From NCBI GenBank assembly GCA_947168865.1, contig CAMVNN010000001.1:9196-73195 (forward strand): a DNA stretch of 64,000 nt, in the 5' to 3' direction. The notes beneath the pieces were generated by a model. The model searched no databases. It was not told where the DNA came from and saw only the letters and a program-made list of their open reading frames with translations. Every line of letters begins with the position of its first letter. Positions within the stretch are counted from its first letter, which is position 1. The stretch comes from an uncultured Bacillota bacterium (GTDB lineage Bacteria; Bacillota_I; Bacilli_A; RF39; UBA660). The position numbers and the translations under genes are program-made. Positions 46,367 through 53,760 of this stretch are shown in pieces.

Positions 46367-47493
46367 AAAAATTAACTTTATTATTAATCTTAATTCTACC
46401 ATTTTGGGTTACTGCTGCTAGTGTTAGTTTAAGCGGAACAACAACTATTGCTCCAGGAGAGACTGTAACATTACCAATCATTGTAAGTGACACTAATAAA
46501 ATTTATGGTGCTCAGATGAATTTTACTATAGATAGTGAAGATTTTGAATTGTTGATAAGCAAAACAAGTTCTTCATACACTATTCTTGCTAAAACAACTT
46601 CTCCACTAGGACTTAGTGTTATGAGCCAAAATAAAGCTATTCCAAATAAAGGTACATTAGCTAAGATATATGTAAAAGCTAAATCTAGTGCTACTGTTGG
46701 TAATACTGCAACATTAACATTAAAAAATATAGTATTCACAACTTCAACAGATGGATCTACATTTAATGATGCTCAAGCAAGTAACTATACAAAGACTCTT
46801 ACGGTAGGAGCACCAAAGTCAACAAATAATTATTTAAGTAGTCTTGATATTGATGGATATAGCATCGCTTTTGATAAAGAGACGACAACATATAATTTGA
46901 AAGTAAATAATCCAGGTTCAGCTTTAAAAGTTGATGCAACAGCTGAAGACGAAACTGCTAAAGTAAAAATTAGTTCACCAACGTTAGTTGAGGGAACCAA
47001 TAAGATAACTGTAACAGTAACTGCTGAATCAGGAGCTAAGAGAGTATATACAATAAATGTAACTGTTCCTACTAAAGAAACTGTTAAAAATACTTCAACC
47101 GATTTAAAAACATTAGAAGTTAAAGGCTATCATATTAGTTTTAGTCCAGATAAGACAGAATATTTATTAGTTGTTGAAAATGATGTAAAATCTATTGAAA
47201 TAAATTCTACTTTAGAAGATCCTACATCAACTAAAGAAATGTCTGGACCTAAAGAACTATCTAATGGTGAAAATGTCTATGAAATAACTGTAAAAGATAA
47301 AGATGGTAACAAGAAAGTTTATCGTATCACAGTAGAACGCAAAGAAGCTGAAAAAGTATGTGAGGAATGTAAAGTATGTGAAGAGTGCGAAGAAGGAGAC
47401 ACTATTTGGAAAGTTCTAGCAATCGCCCTTGTAATTGTTACATTAGCTGAAACTATTTATATGGTAACAATGCGTGATAAGAAGCAAATTTAA
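46363..47493 (+). CDS. Membrane-anchored cohesin protein with cadherin-like repeats
   Basis: The 376-residue protein has a signal peptide and then a cohesin-type domain (about residues 20-150: TTTIAPGETVTLPIIV, IYGAQMNFTID, GTLAKIYVKAKSSATVG). Two cadherin-like beta-sandwich repeats follow (LSSLDIDGYSIAFD and LKTLEVKGYHISFS), then a four-cysteine stalk (CEECKVCEEC) and a C-terminal membrane helix with a basic tail. There is no LPXTG motif. It should hold the dockerin protein encoded just upstream on the cell surface. GGAGG precedes ATG 46363. The cohesin assignment is by pattern and is strengthened by the adjacent dockerin. Confidence 0.8.
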   Translation: MKKLTLLLILILPFWVTAASVSLSGTTTIAPGETVTLPIIVSDTNKIYGAQMNFTIDSEDFELLISKTSSSYTILAKTTSPLGLSVMSQNKAIPNKGTLAKIYVKAKSSATVGNTATLTLKNIVFTTSTDGSTFNDAQASNYTKTLTVGAPKSTNNYLSSLDIDGYSIAFDKETTTYNLKVNNPGSALKVDATAEDETAKVKISSPTLVEGTNKITVTVTAESGAKRVYTINVTVPTKETVKNTSTDLKTLEVKGYHISFSPDKTEYLLVVENDVKSIEINSTLEDPTSTKEMSGPKELSNGENVYEITVKDKDGNKKVYRITVERKEAEKVCEECKVCEECEEGDTIWKVLAIALVIVTLAETIYMVTMRDKKQI

Positions 47494-47495
47494 TT

Positions 47496-47525
47496 AAAAG
47501 ATAAACATTTGTTTATCTTTTTTTT
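47496..47525 (+). terminator. Intrinsic terminator after the cohesin gene
   Basis: AAAAGATAAAC pairs with GTTTATCTTTT over ATTT and ends in T residues. Confidence 0.85.
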
Positions 47526-47526
47526 A

Positions 47527-47555
47527 TTGAAAAAAAAGAGTTCATGTTATATAAT
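47527..47555 (+). promoter_or_regulatory. Promoter of the Wzz/kinase/phosphatase/sortase operon
   Basis: TTGAAA (47527-47532), 17 bp, TATAAT (47550-47555). The -35 begins one base past the preceding terminator. Confidence 0.6.
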
Positions 47556-47571
47556 GTTTGTGAGGGATTTT

Positions 47572-48264
47572 ATGGAAGAAATTAATTTAACAGATTTATT
47601 AAAATACTTTGTTAGCAAAATCTTAATAATTATTCTAATTACTATTTTTTGTGGCCTAATTGGTTCGATGTATTCTTTATTTATTCAAACACCAATGTAT
47701 AAGTCTAAAACGACTTTGTTACTTGCAAATGTTACAACATTTGATTCTAATACTAGTGCTTCATCTGGTTTAACAGCAGATATAACATTAAACCAAAAAT
47801 TGGTTTCTACTTATCGTGAGATAATAACTAGTAAGAAAGTATTAAATCAAGTAATAAAGAAATTAGACCTTAACTATGAGTATGAAGAATTGAAGAAAAT
47901 GATCACAGTTGATTCGGTATCTAATACCGAGATAATATCTGTGACAGTTAAAAATGCGAATCCAGAAAAAGCTGCTGAAATTGCCAATGAAGTCGCGAGT
48001 ACATTCTGTGATGTAATTGTTACTATTTATCAAATTCAGAACGTAAATATAATTGATAAAGCAGAAATAGACGATGTGCCATATAATATAAATTTAGTAA
48101 AACAAGTCGTAATTTATTTATTAATTGGCTTAGTATTAGGTTGTGCTATAGTATTTGTTATTTATTATTTTGATACAACATTAAAAACAAAAGAAGAAAT
48201 TGAAGAAAAAGTTGGATTACCAGTATTAGGAATTATTCCAATTAGGAAGGAGGCACGCAAATGA
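47572..48264 (+). CDS. Wzz/CpsC/YveK-type chain-length and kinase-activator membrane protein
   Basis: The 230-residue protein has two membrane helices (about residues 20-40 and 180-200) flanking an extracellular Wzz domain (TPMYKSKTTLLLAN..., with the C-terminal VPYNINLVKQ before helix 2). Its short cytoplasmic tail ends in KTKEEIEEKVGLPVLGIIPI, the segment that activates the partner BY-kinase. ATG 47572 follows GAGGG; the longer reading from 47509 lies over the promoter. It overlaps the kinase gene by 4 nt. In relatives it controls polysaccharide export, but no polysaccharide enzymes are nearby. Confidence 0.87.
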   Translation: MEEINLTDLLKYFVSKILIIILITIFCGLIGSMYSLFIQTPMYKSKTTLLLANVTTFDSNTSASSGLTADITLNQKLVSTYREIITSKKVLNQVIKKLDLNYEYEELKKMITVDSVSNTEIISVTVKNANPEKAAEIANEVASTFCDVIVTIYQIQNVNIIDKAEIDDVPYNINLVKQVVIYLLIGLVLGCAIVFVIYYFDTTLKTKEEIEEKVGLPVLGIIPIRKEARK

Positions 48265-48938
48265 CAAATGATTTAGTTGTTGCTTCTTCACCAAAATCTT
48301 TAATCAGTGAAGGTTTTAGAACATTGAGAACAAATTTACAATTTTCAACTGTTGATGAAGAATTAAAAACCATTGCTGTTGTTAGTTCAATGCAAGGTGA
48401 GGGTAAAAGTTTTGTTTCATCCAATCTTGCGTGTGCGTTTGCCCAAGCTGGAGAAAAAGTATTACTTATTGACTGTGATATGCGTCGTGGACGTTTACAC
48501 AAAGTATTTAATGTTTCTAACGAAAATGGATTTTCAAATCTTTTAATTTCAGACATTAAAGATTATGATTTATATATTCAAAAAACAGAGATAAAAAATC
48601 TTTCAGTTTTACCAATGGGTGCTGTTCCACCAAATCCAGCAGAGCTACTTGCAAGTTCTAAGAACGAGAAATTGATGGAACTATTTAAAGACAAATATGA
48701 CATTATCATATATGACTGCGTACCTGTTACTGGTCTTACTGATTCTTTGATAATTTCGAAGATGGTTGATAAGACTGTAATAGTTGCTGCTTCTAAAATG
48801 ACACCATTAGAACTTTTACAAAATACGAAAAAGTCACTTCTAAATGTTGGTGCAAATGTTGCCGGAGTTGTATTTAATCGTGTTGCAACTGATGGTAGTG
48901 TTTATGCCAATAAATATTATGGAAAATATTACTCATGA
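48261..48938 (+). CDS. BY-kinase (CpsD/YwqD/CapB-type protein-tyrosine kinase)
   Basis: The 225-residue cytoplasmic kinase has Walker A MQGEGKS, Walker A' LLIDCDMRRG and Walker B IIIYDCVP. A C-terminal tyrosine cluster (five Tyr in the last 11 residues, VYANKYYGKYYS) is the autophosphorylation site of these kinases. It needs the Wzz-type protein as transmembrane activator, encoded just upstream with a 4-nt overlap. It normally regulates capsule or exopolysaccharide export and other surface processes. The target here is unknown. Confidence 0.92.
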   Translation: MTNDLVVASSPKSLISEGFRTLRTNLQFSTVDEELKTIAVVSSMQGEGKSFVSSNLACAFAQAGEKVLLIDCDMRRGRLHKVFNVSNENGFSNLLISDIKDYDLYIQKTEIKNLSVLPMGAVPPNPAELLASSKNEKLMELFKDKYDIIIYDCVPVTGLTDSLIISKMVDKTVIVAASKMTPLELLQNTKKSLLNVGANVAGVVFNRVATDGSVYANKYYGKYYS

Positions 48939-49702
48939 TAGATGTCCATTCTCATATTTTATATGGGATCGATGATGGGTCAAAAACTTTAGAAGATAGT
49001 ATAAAGATACTAAAGAGTGCATATAAAGCAGGGGTTAGAACAATATTTCTTACTCCACACTATATTGAAGAATCAAAATATATGTGTCCAAATAGTAAAA
49101 AAAGAGAGATTTTAAAAGAACTTCAGAGTCAATTTGAAGGTAAAATTAATTTATTACTTGGTAATGAAATTTATATAAATAATAAAATAGATGAATATAT
49201 CAAAGCAGATGAGATTAGTTCACTTGGAGATTCAAAATACTTACTTATTGAATTACCAATATATAATGAATATCCTGGTTTAGACACTTATTTGTTTAAA
49301 TTGAGAGATATGGGATATAAAATAATAATTGCTCATCCTGAAAGATATAATTACTTTAGAGAAGATTTTAATAAAATCTTAGATATGTGTAGACAAGGAA
49401 TATATTTTCAAGGAAATTATATGTCTTTGTATGATACATATGGTAAAAACACTAAAAATTTATTTGTTAAAATTTTAAAGCATCGTTGTTATTCATTTAT
49501 GGCTAGTGATATTCATCGCTCAGAGCAGAAATACTATAAAAAAGTAAAAGATGCTAAAAGAAGAGTTGCTAGTTTAACTGATAGAAAATATGCAGCTAGA
49601 ATATTTACTCAAAATGCTGCCAAAATAATGACTGATGAAAAAATAGAAATTGATTTTAAAGAAAAACTTTCATTTTTTGATAGAATAAGAGGGAATGAAT
49701 GA
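48935..49702 (+). CDS. PHP-family protein-tyrosine phosphatase (CpsB/YwqE/CapC-type)
   Basis: The 255-residue PHP-fold enzyme begins MIDVHSHILYGIDDGS, the metal-binding signature of CpsB/YwqE phosphatases, followed by FLTPHYIEES, the IIAHPERY motif and SDIH near the C-terminus. It removes phosphate from the tyrosine cluster of the BY-kinase. The start overlaps the kinase stop by 4 nt and the stop overlaps the sortase start by 4 nt. All PHP metal ligands appear present, so it should be active. Confidence 0.92.
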   Translation: MIDVHSHILYGIDDGSKTLEDSIKILKSAYKAGVRTIFLTPHYIEESKYMCPNSKKREILKELQSQFEGKINLLLGNEIYINNKIDEYIKADEISSLGDSKYLLIELPIYNEYPGLDTYLFKLRDMGYKIIIAHPERYNYFREDFNKILDMCRQGIYFQGNYMSLYDTYGKNTKNLFVKILKHRCYSFMASDIHRSEQKYYKKVKDAKRRVASLTDRKYAARIFTQNAAKIMTDEKIEIDFKEKLSFFDRIRGNE

Positions 49703-50835
49703 GAAAGAAGTTAATTATTATATTCTTGTTTCTACTATTTCCTTTTTTTGTATCTGCACATACAAAAGAGGATATAATTAAACTAGTTGAGAATCAAAAA
49801 GTGTGTGATCAAGAAACTGAAGCATTATATGGACGCTATTTTAAACTATATTCTAGATTATTAAAGAGTAAAGATATTGATCAAAAATCAATTGATATAA
49901 TATATGATAATTTAGTAGATGTTTTAAATACAATTAAAAAAGAAAATATTTGTAGTGTTGATGATTTAGATGATATTTCATCTCTTAAAAAACTCGATAT
50001 TTATAAAAAATTGTATGAGGGATCAAAACTAATAATTAAGGCACCAGATTTAGAAAACAAAGATACTAATATTAAATATAGTGATGATAATACTATTGAA
50101 ATATATGAAAATGGTGAGTACTTAGATAGTGTAACATTAGTTAGAAATACTTTTAATTATGTTGGTTTTTCTAAAATATTCGTGAGTCTAAAGTATATAT
50201 TGCCACTTGGGCTAATAATAGCCTTTATTCTGCTATTTACTACTTTAAAGAAAAAAGTAATAAATAATATTTTGATGATTGGTTTTTCTTTATTGCTAAT
50301 AACTAATATTTTTTATTTTAAATTTGGTTCTTTATCATATGATTTATACAATATAATAAACTCAATGAGTTATAGAGAAAAAACAAGTATTACTAAAATG
50401 GAAGTAAAGAATAAAAAAGTATTAAAGTATCCTACATATGGAACTGAGTTTGCTATGCTCAAAATTGATGATATAAATATTAAGCTTCCAGTATATTATG
50501 GTGATACAAAAGCAATTTTAAAAAAAGGAATTGGTTTTGTGGGATCTTTCCCTGGATTTAAAGGAACAATTATTTTAAGTGGACATAATTCAAAATTATA
50601 TTTAAATAATTTAAAGAATATCAAAATTGGTTCTGATATAAAAATAGAAACTAATTATGGTACTTTTAAATATCTAATTAGCAAAATGGAAATAATGGGT
50701 GCCAATGAATATTCATCTTTAGAAAAAAATGATAAGACTTTAATTATATATACATGTTATCCATTTGATGAATTAGTTTATTCTGATAAAAGATTTGTCC
50801 TTTATGCCAACCAAGTAGAGGAGGAATGGAAATGA
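49699..50835 (+). CDS. Sortase-family transpeptidase with extra secreted N-terminal domain
   Basis: The 378-residue protein has a signal peptide, a charged secreted domain of about 140 residues with two cysteines (VCDQET and NICSVDD), two membrane helices (about residues 165-215) and a C-terminal sortase domain. The catalytic triad is His296 (LSGHNS), Cys353 (YTCYP) and Arg365 (DKRFVLYA). Sortases cut a sorting signal and link proteins to the wall or to each other. The domain resembles class C/D enzymes. I found no LPXTG-like tail among the genes in this window, so its substrate lies elsewhere or uses another motif. The gene is coupled to both neighbours by 4-nt overlaps. Confidence 0.85.
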   Translation: MRKKLIIIFLFLLFPFFVSAHTKEDIIKLVENQKVCDQETEALYGRYFKLYSRLLKSKDIDQKSIDIIYDNLVDVLNTIKKENICSVDDLDDISSLKKLDIYKKLYEGSKLIIKAPDLENKDTNIKYSDDNTIEIYENGEYLDSVTLVRNTFNYVGFSKIFVSLKYILPLGLIIAFILLFTTLKKKVINNILMIGFSLLLITNIFYFKFGSLSYDLYNIINSMSYREKTSITKMEVKNKKVLKYPTYGTEFAMLKIDDINIKLPVYYGDTKAILKKGIGFVGSFPGFKGTIILSGHNSKLYLNNLKNIKIGSDIKIETNYGTFKYLISKMEIMGANEYSSLEKNDKTLIIYTCYPFDELVYSDKRFVLYANQVEEEWK

Positions 50836-51572
50836 TTAAAAAACTACTATTAACTATTATCTTAAGTGTTTTAATCATTGTTTCTTTTACTTTAATGTTA
50901 TATTCTAAACTATTAGCTGAAAGTGAAATATTAAAACAACTTGATGAAATGAATTATTATGATTATGCATATAAAGATATAACATCTAAATTAGAACAAG
51001 AATTACCAAATAATGAATTAAAATATGTATATGATAAATATGTTACAAAAGACAAAATAAAAAGCGATATTAAAAGTATTTTAGATAATTACTATAATAA
51101 AGAAAATGATAGTATAGAAAAAGAATTTTATAATAATGTTTTTAAGAATTTTGGTAGTAAAGATAATGAAAATATTAAATCATTATGTAACACATTAGCA
51201 AATACTTATTATAATAATCTTTTTAAAATTGACAAACTAAGTAAAATAATAAAATTATTACCATTTAAAAATGCATCTAAAGGCTTAGCTTTTGTATTTC
51301 TTGCAGCAACTATATTTTTAATTGTTTTGTTTCACAAAAATATAGCAATTTATAATTCTTTTATTGTAACTGGAATATTATTTTTAATACCAAAATTATT
51401 TATATTATTAAAAGATATTATTAAAAACTTTTATTATTACAATAATACATTATCTTATTTTATTAAAATGTATGGATATAATATTATTAATACATATTTC
51501 AAATATGGCTTGATATTACTTATAGTTGGTGTTATTGGTTTAACACTTAATTTGCTTCATAAAGATAATTGA
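50832..51572 (+). CDS. Unknown membrane protein coupled to the sortase
   Basis: The 246-residue protein has an N-terminal signal anchor, a helical extracellular segment of about 120 residues rich in Asn, Lys and Tyr, and three more membrane helices in the last 100 residues. I do not recognise the family. ATG 50832 is favoured over 50826: it gives the usual 4-nt overlap with the sortase stop and sits 7 nt from GAGGA. It is the last gene of the five-gene operon, which suggests a role with the sortase or the kinase pair. No catalytic motif is visible. Confidence 0.7.
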   Translation: MIKKLLLTIILSVLIIVSFTLMLYSKLLAESEILKQLDEMNYYDYAYKDITSKLEQELPNNELKYVYDKYVTKDKIKSDIKSILDNYYNKENDSIEKEFYNNVFKNFGSKDNENIKSLCNTLANTYYNNLFKIDKLSKIIKLLPFKNASKGLAFVFLAATIFLIVLFHKNIAIYNSFIVTGILFLIPKLFILLKDIIKNFYYYNNTLSYFIKMYGYNIINTYFKYGLILLIVGVIGLTLNLLHKDN

Positions 51573-51597
51573 CTAAAAATGTCAAATGATATATAAT
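51569..51597 (+). promoter_or_regulatory. Promoter of the tandem two-helix gene cluster
   Basis: TTGACT (51569-51574), 17 bp, TATAAT (51592-51597), followed by AGGAGGAG before ATG 51638. The -35 overlaps the stop of the upstream gene. Confidence 0.7.
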
Positions 51598-51637
51598 TAT
51601 TTTATGATAGAATTAATTATAGGAGGAGAGTAAAGGT

Positions 51638-52078
51638 ATGAATTTAATCAATTTTTTAGCAGATGCTGTTACATGTGGCTCTACTACAATTGAAGGCGAT
51701 ATTGTAGGTATTATTAGAGGCATATATAATGCAATTAGAATTGGTGTACCAATAATCTTAATTATTGTTGGTATGGTAGGAATGGGTAAGGCAATTGCTC
51801 AACAAAAAGAAGATGAGATTAAGAAAGCTCAAAGTACACTTATTAAGCAAGCAATAGCTGCTGTCGTTGTATTCTTGATGTTTTCAATTGTAAATTTAGT
51901 TGTTGGTGCTGTTGCTAGTAAGAGTGATAGTCAAAATGCTTCAAACTGGAATTGTGTTGCTGAGATTTTAACAGGTAAAAAAGCAGGTACTACTGGTAAT
52001 GATTCTGATGCTAAAGATGATGCTCAAGAAAAAGTCGAAGAGCCTGAAGAATCGCCAAACGCGAACGGACGACAATAG
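51638..52078 (+). CDS. Two-helix small membrane protein, tandem paralogue 1 of 5
   Basis: The 146-residue protein has a short head with Cys13, membrane helix 1 (about 33-54), a charged loop QQKEDEIKKAQ, helix 2 (about 72-94), and an outer tail with Cys106 in NWNC followed by an acidic stretch. The core YNAIRIGVPI...VGMVGMGKAIAQ is shared by all five neighbours and nearly identical at DNA level to copy 2. Charge distribution predicts both ends outside and the loop in the cytoplasm. That layout is like VirB2/TrbC pilins, but there is no sequence proof and no type IV secretion gene in the window. Confidence 0.82.
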   Translation: MNLINFLADAVTCGSTTIEGDIVGIIRGIYNAIRIGVPIILIIVGMVGMGKAIAQQKEDEIKKAQSTLIKQAIAAVVVFLMFSIVNLVVGAVASKSDSQNASNWNCVAEILTGKKAGTTGNDSDAKDDAQEKVEEPEESPNANGRQ

Positions 52079-52129
52079 AATTGTATGTTTCATGAATTTA
52101 AAAACTTTGATTTATAAGGATGGGATAAA

Positions 52130-52543
52130 ATGAATTTAATTAATTTTTTAGAAATAAATTGTAATGAATTTGCTACCAGTGATATTGGAGGTTTAATTAG
52201 AACTGTATATAATGCGATTAGAATCGGTGTACCAATAATTTTAATTATTGTCGGTATGGTAGGAATGGGTAAAGCAATTGCTCAACAAAAAGAAGATGAG
52301 ATTAAGAAAGCTCAAAGTACACTTGTTAAGCAAGCTGTTGCTGCTTTGATTGTATTCTTAATGCTTTCTGGTGTGAAACTAATAATTGGTGCAATTGGTG
52401 GTACTGAGACAGAAACAAGTTGTATTGATACAATATTAAATCAGAGTTGTATCAAAACTGCAGCTGTGAAAGATGCGTCAGGTAATGTTACAACGCCTGC
52501 TGTAAAAGGCAAATTGAATGCAACAACTGGAGCTTGCGAGTAG
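52130..52543 (+). CDS. Two-helix small membrane protein, tandem paralogue 2 of 5
   Basis: The 137-residue protein carries the same core as copy 1, with 38 or so consecutive residues identical from YNAIRIG to KKAQSTL. The conserved cysteines are Cys11 and Cys98 (TSCIDTIL), with two further cysteines (107, 136) in a tail unique to this copy. Helices are at about 29-50 and 69-90. AAGGATGGG precedes ATG 52130. The near-identity with copy 1, while flanks differ, suggests recent duplication or gene conversion of the core. Confidence 0.82.
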   Translation: MNLINFLEINCNEFATSDIGGLIRTVYNAIRIGVPIILIIVGMVGMGKAIAQQKEDEIKKAQSTLVKQAVAALIVFLMLSGVKLIIGAIGGTETETSCIDTILNQSCIKTAAVKDASGNVTTPAVKGKLNATTGACE

Positions 52544-52565
52544 TGAATTTTAAAGGAGTGATTGT

Positions 52566-52928
52566 GTGATCAGTTTTCTTGTAAAGGGTGTTAATTGTAA
52601 TGGGACGATTATACCAGAACAATTAGTTGATATAATACACCTTGTTTATAATGCAATTAGAATTGGTGTACCAATAATATTAATCATTGTTGGTATGGTT
52701 GATATGGGTAAGGCAATTACTCAACAAAAAGAAGATGAAATAAAGAAAGCTCAACAGTTGCTAGTTAAAAAAGCGATTGCTGCAGTGTTAGTTTTCTTGA
52801 TGCTATCACTTGTAAGTTTATTATTCAGTGTAGTAACTAAGACTGATGATGAAGCTCAAAAGAAGCAAAATACAGATATGTGGACATGTATTGATAATTT
52901 ACTTAAGGGTAATAGTACAGACCAATAA
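52566..52928 (+). CDS. Two-helix small membrane protein, tandem paralogue 3 of 5
   Basis: The 120-residue protein begins at GTG 52566, with AAGGAGTG 7 nt upstream. Its core reads IRIGVPIILIIVGMVDMG, with QQKEDEIKKAQQ in the loop. Conserved cysteines are Cys11 (VNCNGT) and Cys108 (WTCIDNLL). Here the residue after VGMV is Asp, as in copy 5. The tail after helix 2 is charged (TKTDDEAQKK) before the WTC motif. It lies 22 bp after copy 2 and 26 bp before copy 4, so the four are one transcript. Confidence 0.82.
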   Translation: MISFLVKGVNCNGTIIPEQLVDIIHLVYNAIRIGVPIILIIVGMVDMGKAITQQKEDEIKKAQQLLVKKAIAAVLVFLMLSLVSLLFSVVTKTDDEAQKKQNTDMWTCIDNLLKGNSTDQ

Positions 52929-52954
52929 TAGAATATTTTATGGAGGAATGATAT

Positions 52955-53320
52955 ATGCCAATTAATTTCTTGGCTTTGGCAAAAGTATGTAATGAATGTA
53001 ATGCTGCATTCGGTATTGATGGTGGTATTCCACAACAAATAGTTAAGCTCATTCATTTGATATATAATGCAATCAGAATAGCTGTTCCATTGATATTAAT
53101 CATTGTCGGTATGGTTGAAATGGGAAGAGCAATTACACTTCAAAAAGAAGATGAAATAAAAAAAGCTCAAAACTTACTTGTCAGAAAAGCAGTTACTGCT
53201 GGACTAGTGTTCTTAATTGTATCGTTAGTCGGCTTAATATTTAGCATTGCAAGTGGTGAAAGCCTTGATGATAATACTTGGACATGTATTGATTCTTTAT
53301 TAAATGGAGTATGTAAATAA
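52955..53320 (+). CDS. Two-helix small membrane protein, tandem paralogue 4 of 5
   Basis: The 121-residue protein has head cysteines Cys12 and Cys15, core IRIAVPLILIIVGMVEMG, loop LQKEDEIKKAQN, helix 2 and the tail WTCIDSLLNGVC (Cys111, Cys120). It therefore has two potential cysteine pairs instead of one. TGGAGGA precedes ATG 52955. An intrinsic terminator directly after the stop closes the four-gene unit. Confidence 0.82.
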   Translation: MPINFLALAKVCNECNAAFGIDGGIPQQIVKLIHLIYNAIRIAVPLILIIVGMVEMGRAITLQKEDEIKKAQNLLVRKAVTAGLVFLIVSLVGLIFSIASGESLDDNTWTCIDSLLNGVCK

Positions 53321-53341
53321 AGTGGATTTTTCCACTTTTTT
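53319..53341 (+). terminator. Terminator after paralogue 4
   Basis: AAAGTGGA-TTTT-TCCACTTT followed by T. Confidence 0.88.
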
Positions 53342-53347
53342 CTTTGT

Positions 53348-53375
53348 TTGACAAATCTCATTTATTTGTTATAAT
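53348..53375 (+). promoter_or_regulatory. Promoter of paralogue 5
   Basis: TTGACA (53348-53353), 16 bp, TATAAT (53370-53375) with TGT before it. Confidence 0.75.
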
Positions 53376-53391
53376 TAGTTTGGTGATTGTT

Positions 53392-53718
53392 ATGTTTCTT
53401 GATATTGTTTGTGTTAATACAACCTTACCTGATACAGTTGGCTATTTTGTATCTTTAATATATGTTGGTTTTAGAATTGGAGTTCCAATTTTATTAATCA
53501 TTGTCGGTATGTTTGATATGGGAAAAGCCATCGTTGCTAAAAAAGAGGATGATGTAAAAAAGGCTCAGCAATTATTAATAAAAAAGATAATTGTTGGAGT
53601 TATTGTATTTTTACTTCCTTATTTTGTTGAATTAATTGTTAAAATAGCAACAAGAGATGAAAGTATTGTTGATTGTATAAAGAGATTAATTGATTACCGT
53701 ACGAATTTGTTTAATTAG
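53392..53718 (+). CDS. Two-helix small membrane protein, tandem paralogue 5 of 5
   Basis: The 108-residue protein is the most divergent copy: head Cys7, core FRIGVPILLIIVGMFDMG, loop AKKEDDVKKAQQ, helix 2 ending FLLPYFVELIV, tail Cys95 (VDCIKRLI). ATG 53392 is chosen because GGTGA lies 5 nt upstream; the longer reading from 53344 crosses the promoter. Unlike copies 1-4 it has its own promoter and terminator, so it can be expressed separately, perhaps as a base or regulatory subunit. That is inference. Confidence 0.82.
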   Translation: MFLDIVCVNTTLPDTVGYFVSLIYVGFRIGVPILLIIVGMFDMGKAIVAKKEDDVKKAQQLLIKKIIVGVIVFLLPYFVELIVKIATRDESIVDCIKRLIDYRTNLFN

Positions 53719-53739
53719 ATTGCATTTTGCAATCTTTTT
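53717..53739 (+). terminator. Terminator after paralogue 5
   Basis: AGATTGC-ATTTT-GCAATCT followed by TTTT. Confidence 0.85.
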
Positions 53740-53743
53740 ATTT

Positions 53744-53753
53744 GTTCGCGAAC
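53744..53753. promoter_or_regulatory. Palindrome upstream of recD2
   Basis: GTTCGCGAAC is a perfect 10-bp palindrome just before the recD2 -10 element. The overlapping CGAAC-GAAT-GTATG (53749-53762) resembles the Firmicutes LexA box CGAAC-N4-GTTCG with two mismatches. A damage-response operator is possible but weakly supported. Confidence 0.3.
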
Positions 53754-53760
53754 GAATGTA

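Noticed and set aside
51638..53718. Two-helix array as phage holins or a conjugation operon
   Set aside because: No lysin, phage structural gene, relaxase, VirB4 or VirD4 homologue is nearby, and the copies are embedded between chromosomal housekeeping genes.
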